The notes beneath the pieces are model-generated. The model saw only the letters and a program-made list of their open reading frames with translations, did not search any database and was not told the DNA's origin. The position numbers and the translations under genes are program-made. From contig NC_091124.1 in assembly GCF_040183065.1 (NCBI RefSeq), positions 62,876,501 through 62,940,500 on the forward strand: 64,000 nt of DNA, in the 5' to 3' direction. Shown in pieces: positions 12,884 to 35,760 of this stretch. Every line of letters begins with the position of its first letter. The stretch's first letter is position 1. Source of the stretch: Periplaneta americana. Taxonomy: Eukaryota; Arthropoda; Insecta; Blattodea; Blattidae.

Positions 12884-13894
12884 TTAAAATCTTGTCCACA
12901 TGCCATTAGCTTCTATTACAGCTCTAAGTCGATCCGGCATGGATGTCACGAGATTGTGGAATAAGTTCTGATCCCCGGCGAGATCTTCCCAGGTGTCAAC
13001 AACTTGATCCCCCAATTCGTCTCGATTTCGAGGGCGTCGGTGGGCATAGGTGGCTATCCCTCTCTTTTTCAATTCCGCCCATAAATTTTCGATGACATTC
13101 AAATCAGGTGACTTCGGAGGCCAATTAATGATTTCGATCTCGGGTCTCCTTTGAAACCATCTTTGAATGCTTGCAGCATAGTGCACGGGATGGTTATCTT
13201 GCTGGAACAGCAATGTTCCTTCGGGAAAACTTCTCGGGCGGAGGGAAGGAATATATTTTCCAGAATGTGCTCGTAAGTTCCCACATTAAACCGGCCATCG
13301 ATGCGTTCTATAACGCCAGGTCCATCGTAAGACATCCACCCCTAACACGATATGCTAAAGCGCCCCGATCTTTCACGTCGGTGCACATAGCGCTGATCAT
13401 GTTGGAGACCATCCTCACGATAGACACGGACAGGACTTTCGTAATCACTCGAGATGGTTGTTTCGTCGGAGAAAATTACATTTCTCCAATCGAAATCCAC
13501 TCGATTGGTAGCGAAGGCAAGATGGTCGACAGCTTGTGCTTCCCCCAATATTTCCATTTGCGCAGCCCTCCGGCTCCTAATACCGCGGTTCCTCAACCTG
13601 CTGATCACAGTCTGTGAAGAGCCGGGAAAGTTAGATGCTGCTCTTATTTCGTTAGCAGTCAGAAAGGGGTCCTGTCGAACTGTCTCGAATAAGAGAGCAT
13701 CCTTTTCCAATGAAGATATCCGCGAACACCCAGGAATAGGGCGATTTTCGACCTCCCCTAAATTTTGGTAACGATGAACCCACCTCGCGGCTGTACTTCC
13801 AGGAACACCGACCAAACGGCCAGCATATCTAGCCCCATATCCAGCCTCAACTAGAGCTAATAACTCGCTGTCTCATGTCACGTCGGTTCGCCAT
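12884..13894 (-). pseudogene. Tc1-like DDE transposase, frameshifted
   Basis: It begins at ATG 13894 (MANRRDMR). A frameshift near 13875 leads into ELLALVEAGYGARYAGRLVG and an N-terminal helix-turn-helix pair (GVPGSTAARWVHRYQ; LTANEIRAASNFPGSSQTV). Catalytic blocks are VIFSDET (first Asp), LFQQDNHPVHYA (second Asp) and NWPPKSPDLNVIENLW (DxE spacing with Glu present). It is split into three frames (13815-13342, 13335-13099, 13213-12884), so it is inactive. All three catalytic acids remain readable. Confidence 0.9.
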
Positions 13895-14439
13895 TACGAT
13901 GAGAAATGAGGGATGACGATAATACTTTAGTGTAGACAATGACTATTTAACGTGATATAGAATTATTGAAATAACAGGCATCTTGCATAGTAAGAGTTAA
14001 TAAATCAACCCTAAATTAAATATCTAAATAACAGGATATAACAGGAAGTCCAATTGTTGCGAAATTAATCAAATTAAATCTAATTATATTAAGTAAACAA
14101 ACCCCAAGTTATGACACCACATTGCTACAGCTGTTAATAAAATATTGTAATAATTACTTAACAAATGACTTAACCTAAGAACTCTAAACCTTTGTAAAAG
14201 TTTGTCCATTATTACATATATTTTTAATTTCATTTTAATTGTTAGTTTTTAATATATATGCATTTACATTGTATATGTGTGTATAAATGCATTCATTAGA
14301 TTAACGTTTATAATATTATAACTTGTAATTTTGTATTGTTTGCGATCATTAACACTTAATCTCAGGACTTTGTAAAACTCTATTTCAACGTTACTTAGCT
14401 ATTTCAACGTTATTTAGACCAAAAAAATAGTTGTGTAGA

Positions 14440-14515
14440 CTAAGGATCGAACTCGCACTCTTCTACACAACACGCAGAAGTCTTACCGTCTGAGCTATTG
14501 AAACGACATGAAAGC
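14440..14515 (-). mobile_element. tRNA-like SINE relic inside the Tc1 element
   Basis: On the minus strand AATAGCTCAGACGGTAAG and GAGTTCGATCCTTAG form A and B boxes. The acceptor stem does not close, so I do not call a tRNA gene. Confidence 0.45.
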
Positions 14516-14801
14516 GTTCCTTTCTGTGCGGTGTGTCGATCTAGTCATGAAGGTCCATTGTCGATTTAACTACACGATTTATGTATATATTTATCTTTTA
14601 TTTACGTAATATTATCATATTTTTTGCAGTTTTTGAAGTGAATTTCGGAACGATGCTAGTAACAAACCAAATAGCCTGAATTTAAGTAACTCAATATTCG
14701 TTATCTTGTGTATCAGTGCTCTGGTCTCCGATCATGCGCAGTGTCTTACATCTGAGACTTAGGAATATTCAATCGTCTCATCCTTTTCCAGGGAAACTGT
14801 A

Positions 14802-15054
14802 CATAGGCCAAATAGAAATGATCAGGACGAAATTCAAATGCAAACTGCTGAACCATTTATACCGAATCCACACTTTCTGAAGTCGAAATTGCGATAGAAA
14901 ATCTGAAAAAGTACGAGTCTCCAGATATCGATCAAATTCCAGCAAAATTAATACAAGAGGGTGGAAGCGCATTATCTAGCGAACTTCATAAACTTATACT
15001 TGCTATTTGGGAAAAGGAAATTGTACCAGAACAATGGAAGGAGTCCATAATTGT
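14802..15054 (+). pseudogene. RTE-like LINE, start of the reverse transcriptase domain
   Basis: This continues the LINE after the Tc1 insertion. It reads PFIPNPHFLKS with a frameshift, then VEIAIENLKKYESPDIDQIP, then LIQEGGSALSSELHKL and IVPEQWKESIIV, which are the first reverse transcriptase blocks. It breaks off at 15054 where another insertion begins. Confidence 0.85.
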
Positions 15055-15060
15055 AGCCTA

Positions 15061-15740
15061 AATTTTTTTGTGCGAGATCGTGCGTATTTGCTTGTATTCC
15101 GCACAGAACCAATACGCGGTAAGTGCGAAATACCACATTCAGTATTCCCAACGTAACACACATAACAATTTCCCTCTTCTTACCGCTTAAGCGCGACATT
15201 CATTTTACTGCTTTAGGCTTTTAACATATTATTTTTAGAGACGTTTAACATAGTAATAATTATAAATTGGAAACTTACCACTGAAATTTCACCTAAATTA
15301 CAATGTTAATTATTGTTTTTAAATATTTGCAAAAATTAAGTGAAGTCTACTACTCCACGAAACTTATTGCATTCCTGATACAAGTAACATTAAGGAAGCC
15401 ATGAAAAAATCAACAAGATTCCAGATGCGGATGTTATTACTGCAATATGTTATATAAATAATATTGTTAAAATATTAAAATGAAAAATAAATCATTACAT
15501 AACCTTACCGTTTGTTTTAAGTTCGCATTTATAGACTGGGGGAAAAAAAAGACAGACGTATATCACGGCCTGCTGGAGTATAGTAAACACAGAAAACATT
15601 TTATAGCAACAATGTTGAAGAAAGATATTTTTGTTTTGCAAATTTGCCGTCATTAAACAGAAACCAACATGGAGATTTCATTGCAACTAATTAGAAATTC
15701 GTCTTTCAGGTATGTAATAAACGATCTTCGCACAAAATAA
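15061..15740. mobile_element. Inverted-repeat insertion inside the LINE
   Basis: TTTTTTTGTGCGAGATCGT at the left is matched by the inverse ACGATCTTCGCACAAAAT at the right. No coding frame of note is present. The insertion with its neighbour replaced about 90 nt of the LINE, judged against the copy at 25945-26025. Confidence 0.6.
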
Positions 15741-15875
15741 TGTACGATACACGAGCGGTATTTTTGTTTTCATGTTCTCGGAAATTAAAAAAGCTCAACT
15801 ACGTTTCGCTTTTTCAATCTTTTCCTCGACCATGAAAACGTCAACATACCGCTCTTGTAACGTATATTACTATTG
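15736..15875. repeat. Imperfect palindrome (hairpin), arms about 45-50 nt
   Basis: The left arm CACGAGCGGTATTTTTGTTT followed by TCATG pairs with the right arm CATGAAAACGTCAACATACC followed by GCTCTTG. The loop is about 44 nt and is itself partly self-complementary. Confidence 0.7.
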
Positions 15876-17246
15876 TCCAATATTCTTTTGAGAAGATTAA
15901 CTCCATATGTAGATGAAATTATTGGGGATCATCAGTGCGGTTTTAGGCGTAATAGATCGATTATTGATCAGATTTTTTGTATTCGACAGATATTGGAGAA
16001 AAAAATGGGAGTATGGATTTGAGGGAGGTGGGATATGATGATAGAGAATGGATTAATCTTGCTCAGGATAGGGACCAATGGCAGGCTTGTGTGAGGGCGG
16101 CAATGAACCTCCAGGTTCCTTAAAAGAGGGCACGCTACATCAGTTATTCATAGATTTAAAAAACGCATATGACTCGGTTAAGAGAGAAGTTTTATATAAT
16201 ATTCTTATTGAATTTGGTACTCCCAAGAAACTAGTTCGATTAATTAAAATGTGTCTCAGTGAAACTTGCAGCAGAGTCCGTATAGGGCAGTTTCTGATAC
16301 TTTTCCAATTCACTGCGGGCTAAAGCAAGGAGATGCGCTATCACCTTTACTTTTTAACTTCGCTCTAGAATATGCCATTACGAAAGCTCAGGACAACAGG
16401 GAGGATTTGGAATTGGATGGGTTACATCAGCTTCTTCTCTATGCGGATGACGTCAATATGTTAGGAGAAAATCCACAAACGATTAGGGAAAACACGGAAA
16501 TTTTACTTGAAGCAAGTAAAGCGATAGGTTTGGAAGTAAATCCCGAAAAGACAAAGTATATGATCGTGTCTCGTGACCAGAATATCGTACGAAATGGAAT
16601 ATAAAAATTGGAGATTTATCCTTCGAAGAGGTGGAAAAATTCAAATATCTTGGAGCAACAGTAACAAATATAAATGATGCTCGTGAGGAAATTAAACGCA
16701 GAGTAAATATGGGAAATGATTGTTATTATTTGGTTGAGAAGCTTTTTTCATCTAATTTGCTGTCAAAAAATCTGAAAGTTAGAATTTATAAAGCAGTTAT
16801 ATTACCAGTTGTTCTGTATGGTTGTGAAACTTGGACTCTCACTTTGAGAGAGGAACAGAGATTAAGGGTGTTTCAGAATAAAGTTCTTAGGAAAATATTT
16901 TGGGGTTAAGAGGGATGAAGTTACAGAAGAATGGAGAAAGTTACACAACGCAGAACTGCACGCATTGTATTCTTCACCTGACATAATTAGGAACATTAAA
17001 TCTAGACGTATGAGATGGTCAGGGCATGTAGCACGTATGGGCGAATCCAGAAGTGGTTATAGAATGTTAGTTGGGAGGCCGGAGGGAAAAGGACCTTTGG
17101 GGAAGCCGTGACGAAAATAGGAGGATAATATTAAAATGGATTTGAGGGAGATGGGATATGATGGTAGAGACTGGATTAACCTTGCACAGGATAGGGACCA
17201 ATGGCGGGCTTATGTGAGGGCGGCAATGAACCTCTGGGTTTTTTAA
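15876..17246 (+). pseudogene. RTE-like LINE, rest of the reverse transcriptase and C-terminus
   Basis: Blocks include LRRLTPYVDEIIGDHQCGF, FIDLKNAYDSVKREVLYNIL (first Asp), [20 protein letters not shown] and [20 protein letters not shown] (catalytic YADD). Then follow a thumb region ([27 protein letters not shown]) and the tail MDLREMGYDGRDWINLAQDR. A 115-nt copy of the tail-coding sequence is misplaced at about 16008-16122. Frameshifts near 16323, 16604 and 16905 break the frame. Confidence 0.88.
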
Positions 17247-17367
17247 AAGCCATTTGTAAGTACTGAAATATACTGCATGTAATTGCTTCCCTTAATTGGA
17301 ATCTAAAGTTCACAATAGGTCAGTTGAAAGGAAAACTCTAAAAAATTGAATTACGAATCCGAAAAAC

Positions 17368-17373
17368 TTTATT
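17368..17373 (-). terminator. Poly(A) signal of NPC2-like A
   Basis: AATAAA on the minus strand, about 42 nt after the gene A stop codon. This implies a very short 3' UTR. Confidence 0.7.
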
Positions 17374-17414
17374 AATGAAAATGTTTACATTATACTCAGT
17401 TGGTAAGTATTTTG

Positions 17415-29604
<12,190 letters not shown>

Positions 29605-29640
29605 CTTGTAGCTAGTACATCTGGAATGCTGAGTGGGTGC

Positions 29641-29648
29641 TTTATAAA
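29641..29648 (-). promoter_or_regulatory. TATA-like box upstream of NPC2-like A
   Basis: TTTATAAA lies 37-44 nt upstream of the gene A start codon. A start site 25-30 nt downstream of it would leave a 5' UTR of roughly 10-15 nt. The motif is real; its use as a promoter is inferred. Confidence 0.5.
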
Positions 29649-29800
29649 GAAACAAGAGCAGCCAAGTCAGCATCATTACTGATAAACTTATCTGTCAAGT
29701 GCCGACACAGATAGAAAAACCTAATCCCAACTGGCCACCTGTTCCTATTTTTTTGTAGGATATGATACCGTATTTTTATCCACCGATTTGTGTGTGAAGC

Positions 29801-30090
29801 CACGTCTGTAGCTCAAGCGATAGCGCTCTGGTCTTCCATCCAGGCGGTGAGGTCTTGGTGGAATTCGTGGTGGATGAAGCAGAGAGCTTTCCTCGGGATA
29901 ACTCCATTTTCCCTCTATCATTCCATCAACACTCTCCATCTTCCCCTTATTTCATATAGGCCTATAATCTGCATTAGTTAAAATCAGGCTGGAGTGAAGT
30001 CTTGGGGGAGGGGAGATAGTACGGATTTCCGTATATAGGAAGGTTTAGGGCTCCGGACCCTTGGCTTGTCAGGCTACTAGTCTGAGGACA
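29801..30090 (+). mobile_element. tRNA-derived SINE, family 1 (copy 2)
   Basis: The head CCACGTCTGTAGCTCAAGCG (A-box) is followed by the GTGGTGGATGAAGCAGAGAG and GAAGTCTTGGGGGAGG body blocks. The B-box region is damaged. It sits about 200 bp upstream of the NPC2-like A start codon, in the opposite orientation. Confidence 0.75.
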
Positions 30091-30374
30091 ATTTATCTTT
30101 AGGGTTTAAAAAACCTTTAAGGGTGTCCATATAAGGATTCGTATTTCTTATAAGACACATCTAAGGTTGGTAATTGTATGCGTATGCATAAATCCTAGCT
30201 CTATTTATATAGGATGTATTTGATATAAACTGCCAAAAATACTGCGGTAGAAAATAAATAACTGAAGAAAAAAAATAACGTTTTTCTGTAACTGTTAAGG
30301 TTTTCTCTGAAAAAAAAAATGAATAGACAGATCCCTATCAGAAACAACAGATAGATCCCTATTAGAAACGACAA

Positions 30375-31205
30375 CAACCAAATTTCTTGGCTTAAAAATC
30401 GATTAGGCCTATGTGTTAAATTGGAAAAATCATATTAAAGAAATTACCCCCAAACTAAATTCAGCATGTTTTGTTATTAGAGCTATGCAAAAGATAGTAA
30501 ATATCAATACCTTAAAAACAATATACTTCGCATACTTCCACTCGGCAATGAGTTTTGGAATAATATTCTGGGGAAATTCCACAGATAGTAACAGTATATT
30601 CCTATTACAAAAAAGAGTATTAGAATAATAGTAGGTGCCAAGTCTAGGGAATCGTGTAGGACTATTTTCAAAAAACTATAAATAATGCCCATGGCTTGTC
30701 AGTATATTTTTTCATTAATAATCTTCCTCGTATGTAATCGTGAAAACTTTGTAACTAATTCAACAGTTCATAGCATAAATACACGTCAAAAAATGACGTT
30801 CATTCTCCATCGGAAAGTCTATCGTGCTATCAAAAATGAGTGCGTTATATGGCAGTAACAATTTTTAATAACCTCCCTATCGATATAAAAAATGAAACTC
30901 AAAACATAAGGTTATTTAGGGCCAAATTAAAGAAGTACCTAATTTCTCACGCCTTCTATTCTGTAGGTGAATTCATGACATTCAATAACGCTTCATGAAA
31001 TTGATACTAAAACTTTGTGTTGTACTAGTAGACTATATTGTAAATTTCGTCTGTATATATTTCATCTAGACTGTGACTATAAATTAAGACTTTATAATAG
31101 TATTAAGTTTTTTGACTTGTTCCATATTCTAGTTGTGAAGCAATGTATTAATACCATGGAATGTTAATAAATACAATACAATACAATACAATATAATACA
31201 ATACA
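30375..31205 (+). mobile_element. Jockey-like LINE, 3' fragment with (AATAC)n tail
   Basis: The frame reads TKFLGLKID, WKNHIKEITPKLNSACFVIR, TLKTIYFAYFHSAMSFGIIF, WGNSTDSNSIFLLQKRVLRI, which is typical of the Jockey reverse transcriptase C-terminal part. Stops follow. The 3' end has an AATAAATAC-like signal and an AATAC pentamer tail. Confidence 0.8.
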
Positions 31206-31254
31206 AGATAGTCATTATGTACTTCGCCCGCTACGTGTGTTGAAGTAGTTTTGT

Positions 31255-31842
31255 ATGCCGCGTCTGTGGCTACAATGCTAGCGCTCTGGCCTTTCGTCCA
31301 AGCGACCCTGGTTCGTTTCCTGGCCAGGTCGTGATAAAACTTATGGTGGACAAAGCAAACCTTATAGAGGCGTTTTCTGTGGATACTCTCGTTTCTCTTT
31401 ATTATTCTATCAACTCTCTCCACTCCCCCCGCCATTTCATCTATCATCCGCAATAGTAAAAATAGGCTGGGATGAAGTCTTGGGGGTAGTACGGGTTTCC
31501 GATGCTGATATAGAAAGGACTTGAGGTTCCGGGCCCCTAAGACTCATCAGACTAATCGCATGCGGACGGGACCTGGCTCCATCAGGGATGGCTCTCCTTT
31601 CAGCGTCGGCTGATCAGGAAGGGCTTGGGACTCAGGGCTCCTGGGGCTTATCAGACTACTCGTTCGCGAAGCGAGACCTGGGTCTAGCAAGGGCTGAGGC
31701 AGGATGACCCACCTGTCAGCGACGGATTCACGAATACCACCCAGGCCACCTGTCGGACTTGGACAATCATCGCATAGACTATAGGCGCACAATGGACCAA
31801 ACTATGCCTAAGTATACGTGCCCGTCCCGAGTCCAGCCCAAG
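31255..31842 (+). mobile_element. tRNA-derived SINE, family 1 (longest copy)
   Basis: CCGCGTCTGTGGCTACAATG (A-box) and CCCTGGTTCGTTTCCTGG (B-box) start the element. A long body follows, through CGGATTCACGAATACCACCC, to GGCGCACAATGGACCAAACT. It is then interrupted by the Harbinger-type MITE at 31846, and AAGCCAAGCC after it may be its continuation. Confidence 0.8.
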
Positions 31843-31845
31843 TAA

Positions 31846-32690
31846 AGGCTGGTTCACAATAAACCGGGAACGGAAACGACAATGAAAATGATAACGGAAA
31901 AATTGTTACAATAAATATATTTAAATGTGAGCATTCACAATTAACGAGAAGCTTACCGGAGCCCGGGAAAGGGAACGAATAGTTAGCCAAGTTTTAACTT
32001 TGCCGATCTCGTTTACGATCACAGCCTACTAGATTCATTCTGTTGTCACCAAAAAGCTATTAGGTCGTCTTATATTTTGTATCAAGGAGGCCGTGACATA
32101 ATATTTGTTACTAACGCAGAAATTCAGTAGAATCACTTTAAATGTATGCTACATGTAGGCCTATATGTGACCAGACTGCCACGCGAATTGAATTCTTAAA
32201 TCTGTAGTGCTCGGGAAAAGTGTCACAGGTCAAAAATGTTAATTTTACAAAAGAAGGAAAAAAATTGTATTCACTCTGGTTTATGTCGATTTGATTTTCT
32301 TCTGTATGAATTATTGTGAAGGGAGAAATACTTATGTCTCTTTCCCAAGCGAGCAGATGTTCCGTAAGTTGTCAATAAATTAATAAAAAATGTTCGTGGA
32401 AACTGACTTATGCCACTTTTCCCAAGCACTGCAGAAATATTCCGTGTCTTAGATTTCGAAGTTGTTTAACTTGTGTGTATGTTGGCTGGCTTGTACTCTT
32501 AAGAGAATGTCATTGGTCAAGTATGCACAAATAATATTAGAATGCGTAATATCGACTTTACATATCGTTATTGGCACATCGATATGCATGGCCGTTTCCG
32601 TTTTAGGTTTATTGTGAATAAAAAATCTTCACGTTCTTCGCTTCCCGTTTTCGTTTTGGTTCTCGTTCCCGGTTTATTGTGGACCAACCT
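31846..32690. mobile_element. 845-bp PIF/Harbinger-type MITE with TAA duplication
   Basis: The left end AGGCTGGTTCACAATAAACC (GGGAACG) is matched by the inverted right end AGGTTGGTCCACAATAAACC (GGGAACG). TAA flanks both sides, as expected of PIF/Harbinger (TWA target). No transposase remains. Confidence 0.88.
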
Positions 32691-32699
32691 TAAAAGCCA

Positions 32700-33860
32700 A
32701 GCCAAGTCATTTTGTATTTGAAGGTCATTGCTGTAGCGAATTGTGATAATCTCCTTCCCAAAGCAGGGTAAATACTCTGCTGTGTATTGGTATGTGTTGG
32801 ACGCAGAGTCATTGGCAATGGACTTCACATGCATTCGAAATGTAAGCAAATATTAGACCATCAATCTTAAAAATATAGTATTTCACAAATTAAAAATAAA
32901 ATTATAAGAAAGAATTAAATTACGCTAGACATTTTGTTTTATAGAGTATAGACTGCTGTGTACATTCTATATAATTTTGGCAGTTACACTCTGTATATCG
33001 AAACATTAGTTTCAATAATTGCTTTTACGTAAGTAATATTTTTGCCTAAGGCGGACTAAAACGATACACCGTCGTTACTATACATTTAGCCATTGAAGAT
33101 GGACTTACAGATGGAGAATGCTGTAAATCAGTTTGTGAGTGAAGTGTTACAAATGAAAACTTTTCCATATAATCTTCCTCCATTGAGTGAATACAAACTT
33201 GTTTTAGAAACTGTTAGAACTGTAATATGTAGATTTGCTGGTTCCTTCAGGTAGTTTCGCTGCCACCAGGTAGTTGCTGATTCACCAATGCTTCCGCGTG
33301 ATGAATGTCACCACCACTACCAAGTGATAATGTAGTTGAAATGATGAAGGGTTGCGTGATTTCTTGGAGTGTTGAGTTCGTAAATGAGCTAAGTCATTTA
33401 ATTTTCAAACACAAGTATATAGTCTTTATTGTCAGATTTTCTCTAAGTCCAATAACGGATGACAGAACAGATGACAGAATAGTGAAAGTGACGTAGTGTC
33501 GAGTACAATATAACGAGTGTAGAATGTTGAGTATCTCTGGGATTTTGGGTGTCTGCCCTTTTTAATAGATCTATCTAGGTGTGGCGTTTACTCCCCTCCG
33601 GTCACGTGACTTGAGGGTGCATTAATTACGTCCCCCTCATGGTCACGGGATGAAAGGGGATATTTACTCGTGATAATATGCTCTCTGACTGAGGGTAATC
33701 TTTGTTAAGTTAACAAGACATTTGTCTCGTGCTTAAGTGCGTTTCCCATCTTTCTTATCGTAGAGGAAACAAGCTTCCTTCCTTCTCAGGCGCTGTAATA
33801 CCAATATCCCAAAGTCTACTTGTCTAGACTAAATACAGTTACTATTTTATGTAACATCAC
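32700..33860. other. No gene recognised; one small unplaced frame
   Basis: A 51-codon frame at 33099-33254 (MDLQMENAVNQFVSEV...) has a good start but matches nothing I know. It may be chance. Confidence 0.3.
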
Positions 33861-33870
33861 ATAGTTATTA

Positions 33871-34804
33871 CTGGAGCCCGGATGTTAGGCAAAATGCCTT
33901 TTTAAAACTGAATGTATGTATGAAAGACCTTTAGAGATAAACACGTTTCCACACATTTGAGGACTATAGGCCCAATTTTTATTTTGCCTTTTTTGCCTAT
34001 TTTAGCTCCCGTTGTCTATTTTAAGGTTAAATGCCTTTTTTTTTAGCCTTTTTACGTCGTTATTTTACATTTTATATATTTTTAATGCATTTAAAATGAA
34101 CCGCACATAAATTATATAAAAAAAAGAGCGGTTGTACAAATTAAAAATATATATTCACCTCACACAAATATTTGCTGAGAATCTTATTCTCCAGCAATAC
34201 ATAATATGTTTCCAAGAAGTCGTAAACTTTTCTCCCCTATCGATTCCATCTTGAATGCCACTTCACAAAGATGTTTGAACAGTATAACCCTCAGTGCTGA
34301 GGTCACTTCGGGGTTTACCAGCGAAAGAAAGGGGATGAGGTAAGTATTAAAAGCAAGTCTCCAGATCCCGTTACTGTTGTCGCATGCACGCACAAGTTAC
34401 GGGTACTTTGAAATCTCTGATCCCTTCTCATACCCCTCTTTTTGAGACAATACACAGTCGGTTTTTTCCGATCTCTGAAAGAAAGTAGAGACAGCTCTTC
34501 TGAAATAAGTTATTTTAAGTTTGCTCCAATCACTTCAGTAGAAGTAGAAAGATCTTTTTCCACCATGAGAAACGTTCTCTCTGACAGGCGGCTTATTACG
34601 ACAGTTGACAACTTAAAAATGCATCTCGTTGTGACATGTAACCAAGGAAAGTGAATACCGTATGGGATAGTTTATTAAGTATTTGTATATATTTTTTCTG
34701 TTTCCATGAATAATAAATGCCTATTTCCCTGCCTATTTCTACTATTTTAATGCCTATATGCCTGCCTATTTTAACCAAAATAAATGCCTAAACATCTGGG
34801 CTTT
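33871..34804 (+). mobile_element. hAT transposon relic with 8-bp target duplication
   Basis: Both sides carry AGTTATTA (33863-33870 and 34805-34812). The ends CTGGAGCCCGGATGTTAGGC and, inverted, AAAGCCCAGATGTTTAGGCA are similar. Repeated TGCCTATTT or GCCTTTTT motifs crowd both subterminal regions, as in hAT elements. At 934 bp it is internally deleted. Confidence 0.9.
34495..34654 (+). pseudogene. hAT transposase C-terminal dimerisation segment
   Basis: The frame reads FAPITSVEVERSFSTMRNVL followed by SDRRLITTVDNLKMHL, the conserved hATC dimerisation motif (VERSFS, N, L...R..L...N...L). The remaining transposase is gone. Confidence 0.9.
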
Positions 34805-34935
34805 AGTTATTACACAGTTATTTAATAGTATACTTGGTTATTCTTTGTAGTGAATACATATTACAGAACTGAAGCAAGGAGGAAAGCCGATAAAGATCTA
34901 AAGTACGTACACGTTACATCTAATAAAGTGATATT

Positions 34936-35155
34936 ACCGGCGTAACTTAAGCAGTAGGCGCGTATGCCTGCTGATCCGGAGCTGCGCTTAAGCACGGGTT
35001 TGAATCCCGCTTAGGCTGATTACCTGGTTGTGTTTTCTGCGAAGTATTCCCAGGTAATTATATATGGAGAATCCTCGGTCTCATCTTGCCATCACCAATT
35101 CTATCGACGCTAAATAACAGTAGTTGATAAAGCATCGTTAGATAACTGACTGCAC
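34936..35155 (+). mobile_element. tRNA-derived SINE, family 2 (copy 1)
   Basis: The head carries AACTTAAGCAGTAGGCGCGT and the B-box GGGTTTGAATCCCGC. The body follows with GATTACCTGGTTGTG and ATCGACGCTAAATAACAGTA. Confidence 0.8.
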
Positions 35156-35534
35156 ATAGCAGAAGAATACGAGATATTTTTCAAATTGCTAACTTCAATT
35201 TTTCTGAAACTGATTAGAATAAATGTTTCAAGTTTTTAAGTTTTTCCTCGAGTATTTAGATAAAACTGTGAGGAGCTTTTGTTTTTTTTTTTTTCAAAAC
35301 TTAACATATCTATTTTTAGGAAATGCTATAAAATGCGTCTCTGTGAGAAACGAAGGTTTTTCTTAAGTAAAAATTTATATGAATCGATTGCAAAAAAAAT
35401 AATGTTTTATATTTCACCATAGAAAATATTTTGTTCACTTAAGAAAAGTAAGTTTTTGGCCTCTGAAGTGTATTTTCGTATATTGGATATGGTAAGTTTT
35501 GAAAAAAAACTGTAACATACATATTTTTTAATCG

Positions 35535-35760
35535 GTTATTTTACGTCACTGTATAAACTGCGATGGAATTCGTGAGCGCAAGATGATATTTGGCCAAATA
35601 AGTTCGAAGAGTCACTATGAGATTATCTGTAATTCGCCTTACAGTTGGGGAAAAACTCGGAAGAAAATTAAATGATCAGTCCAAACAGGATTCGAAACCG
35701 TGCTCGAGCGCAACGTCGGGTCACGAGTCAGCTCGTTATCCCGATGGCTAACACGTATTT
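35535..35760 (-). mobile_element. tRNA-derived SINE, family 2 (copy 2, diverged)
   Basis: On the minus strand GTTAGCCATCGGGATAACGA heads the element, with the B-box GGTTTCGAATCCTG. The body (TTTTTCCCCAACTGTAAGGC, AAATATCATCTTGCGCTCAC) matches the copy at 55890. Confidence 0.7.

Larger units (their letters stand above)
12322..14799 (-). mobile_element. Tc1-type DNA transposon inserted in the LINE (TIR and TA duplication)
   Basis: The ends are imperfect 29-bp inverted repeats. On the left CAATTATCCTGAAAAAGAAT runs on to TAGACGATT. On the right, read inward, CAGTTTCCCTGGAAAAGGAT runs on to GAGACGATT. Both are flanked by TA. Removing the element restores AAATGTACATAGGCCAAAT, matching the related LINE copy at 25685. 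Its transposase lies on the minus strand inside. At 2.48 kb it is longer than usual for Tc1, and two tRNA-like sequences inside explain some of that. Confidence 0.85.
10740..17262 (+). mobile_element. RTE-like LINE, near full length but split by insertions
   Basis: The element begins in a GC-richer leader (GGATAGAGGATACGGCCTCC, then a CTTGGGGGTTGGGCGAAGGG block). It runs through an endonuclease frame and a reverse transcriptase to CCTTAAAGCC-type 3' sequence (TTTTAAAAGCCATTTGTAAG). Three truncated relatives at 25636, 36578 and 42752 share its 3' part. Two later insertions lie inside, at 12322-14799 and about 15055-15875. Several stops and frameshifts make it inactive. Confidence 0.85.

Noticed and set aside
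13171-13617. 148-aa plus-strand frame
   Set aside because: Antisense shadow of the Tc1-like transposase.
33099-33254. 51-codon frame as a small host gene
   Set aside because: It has a start and stop but no recognisable family, no splice partner and AT-rich chance frames are common here.
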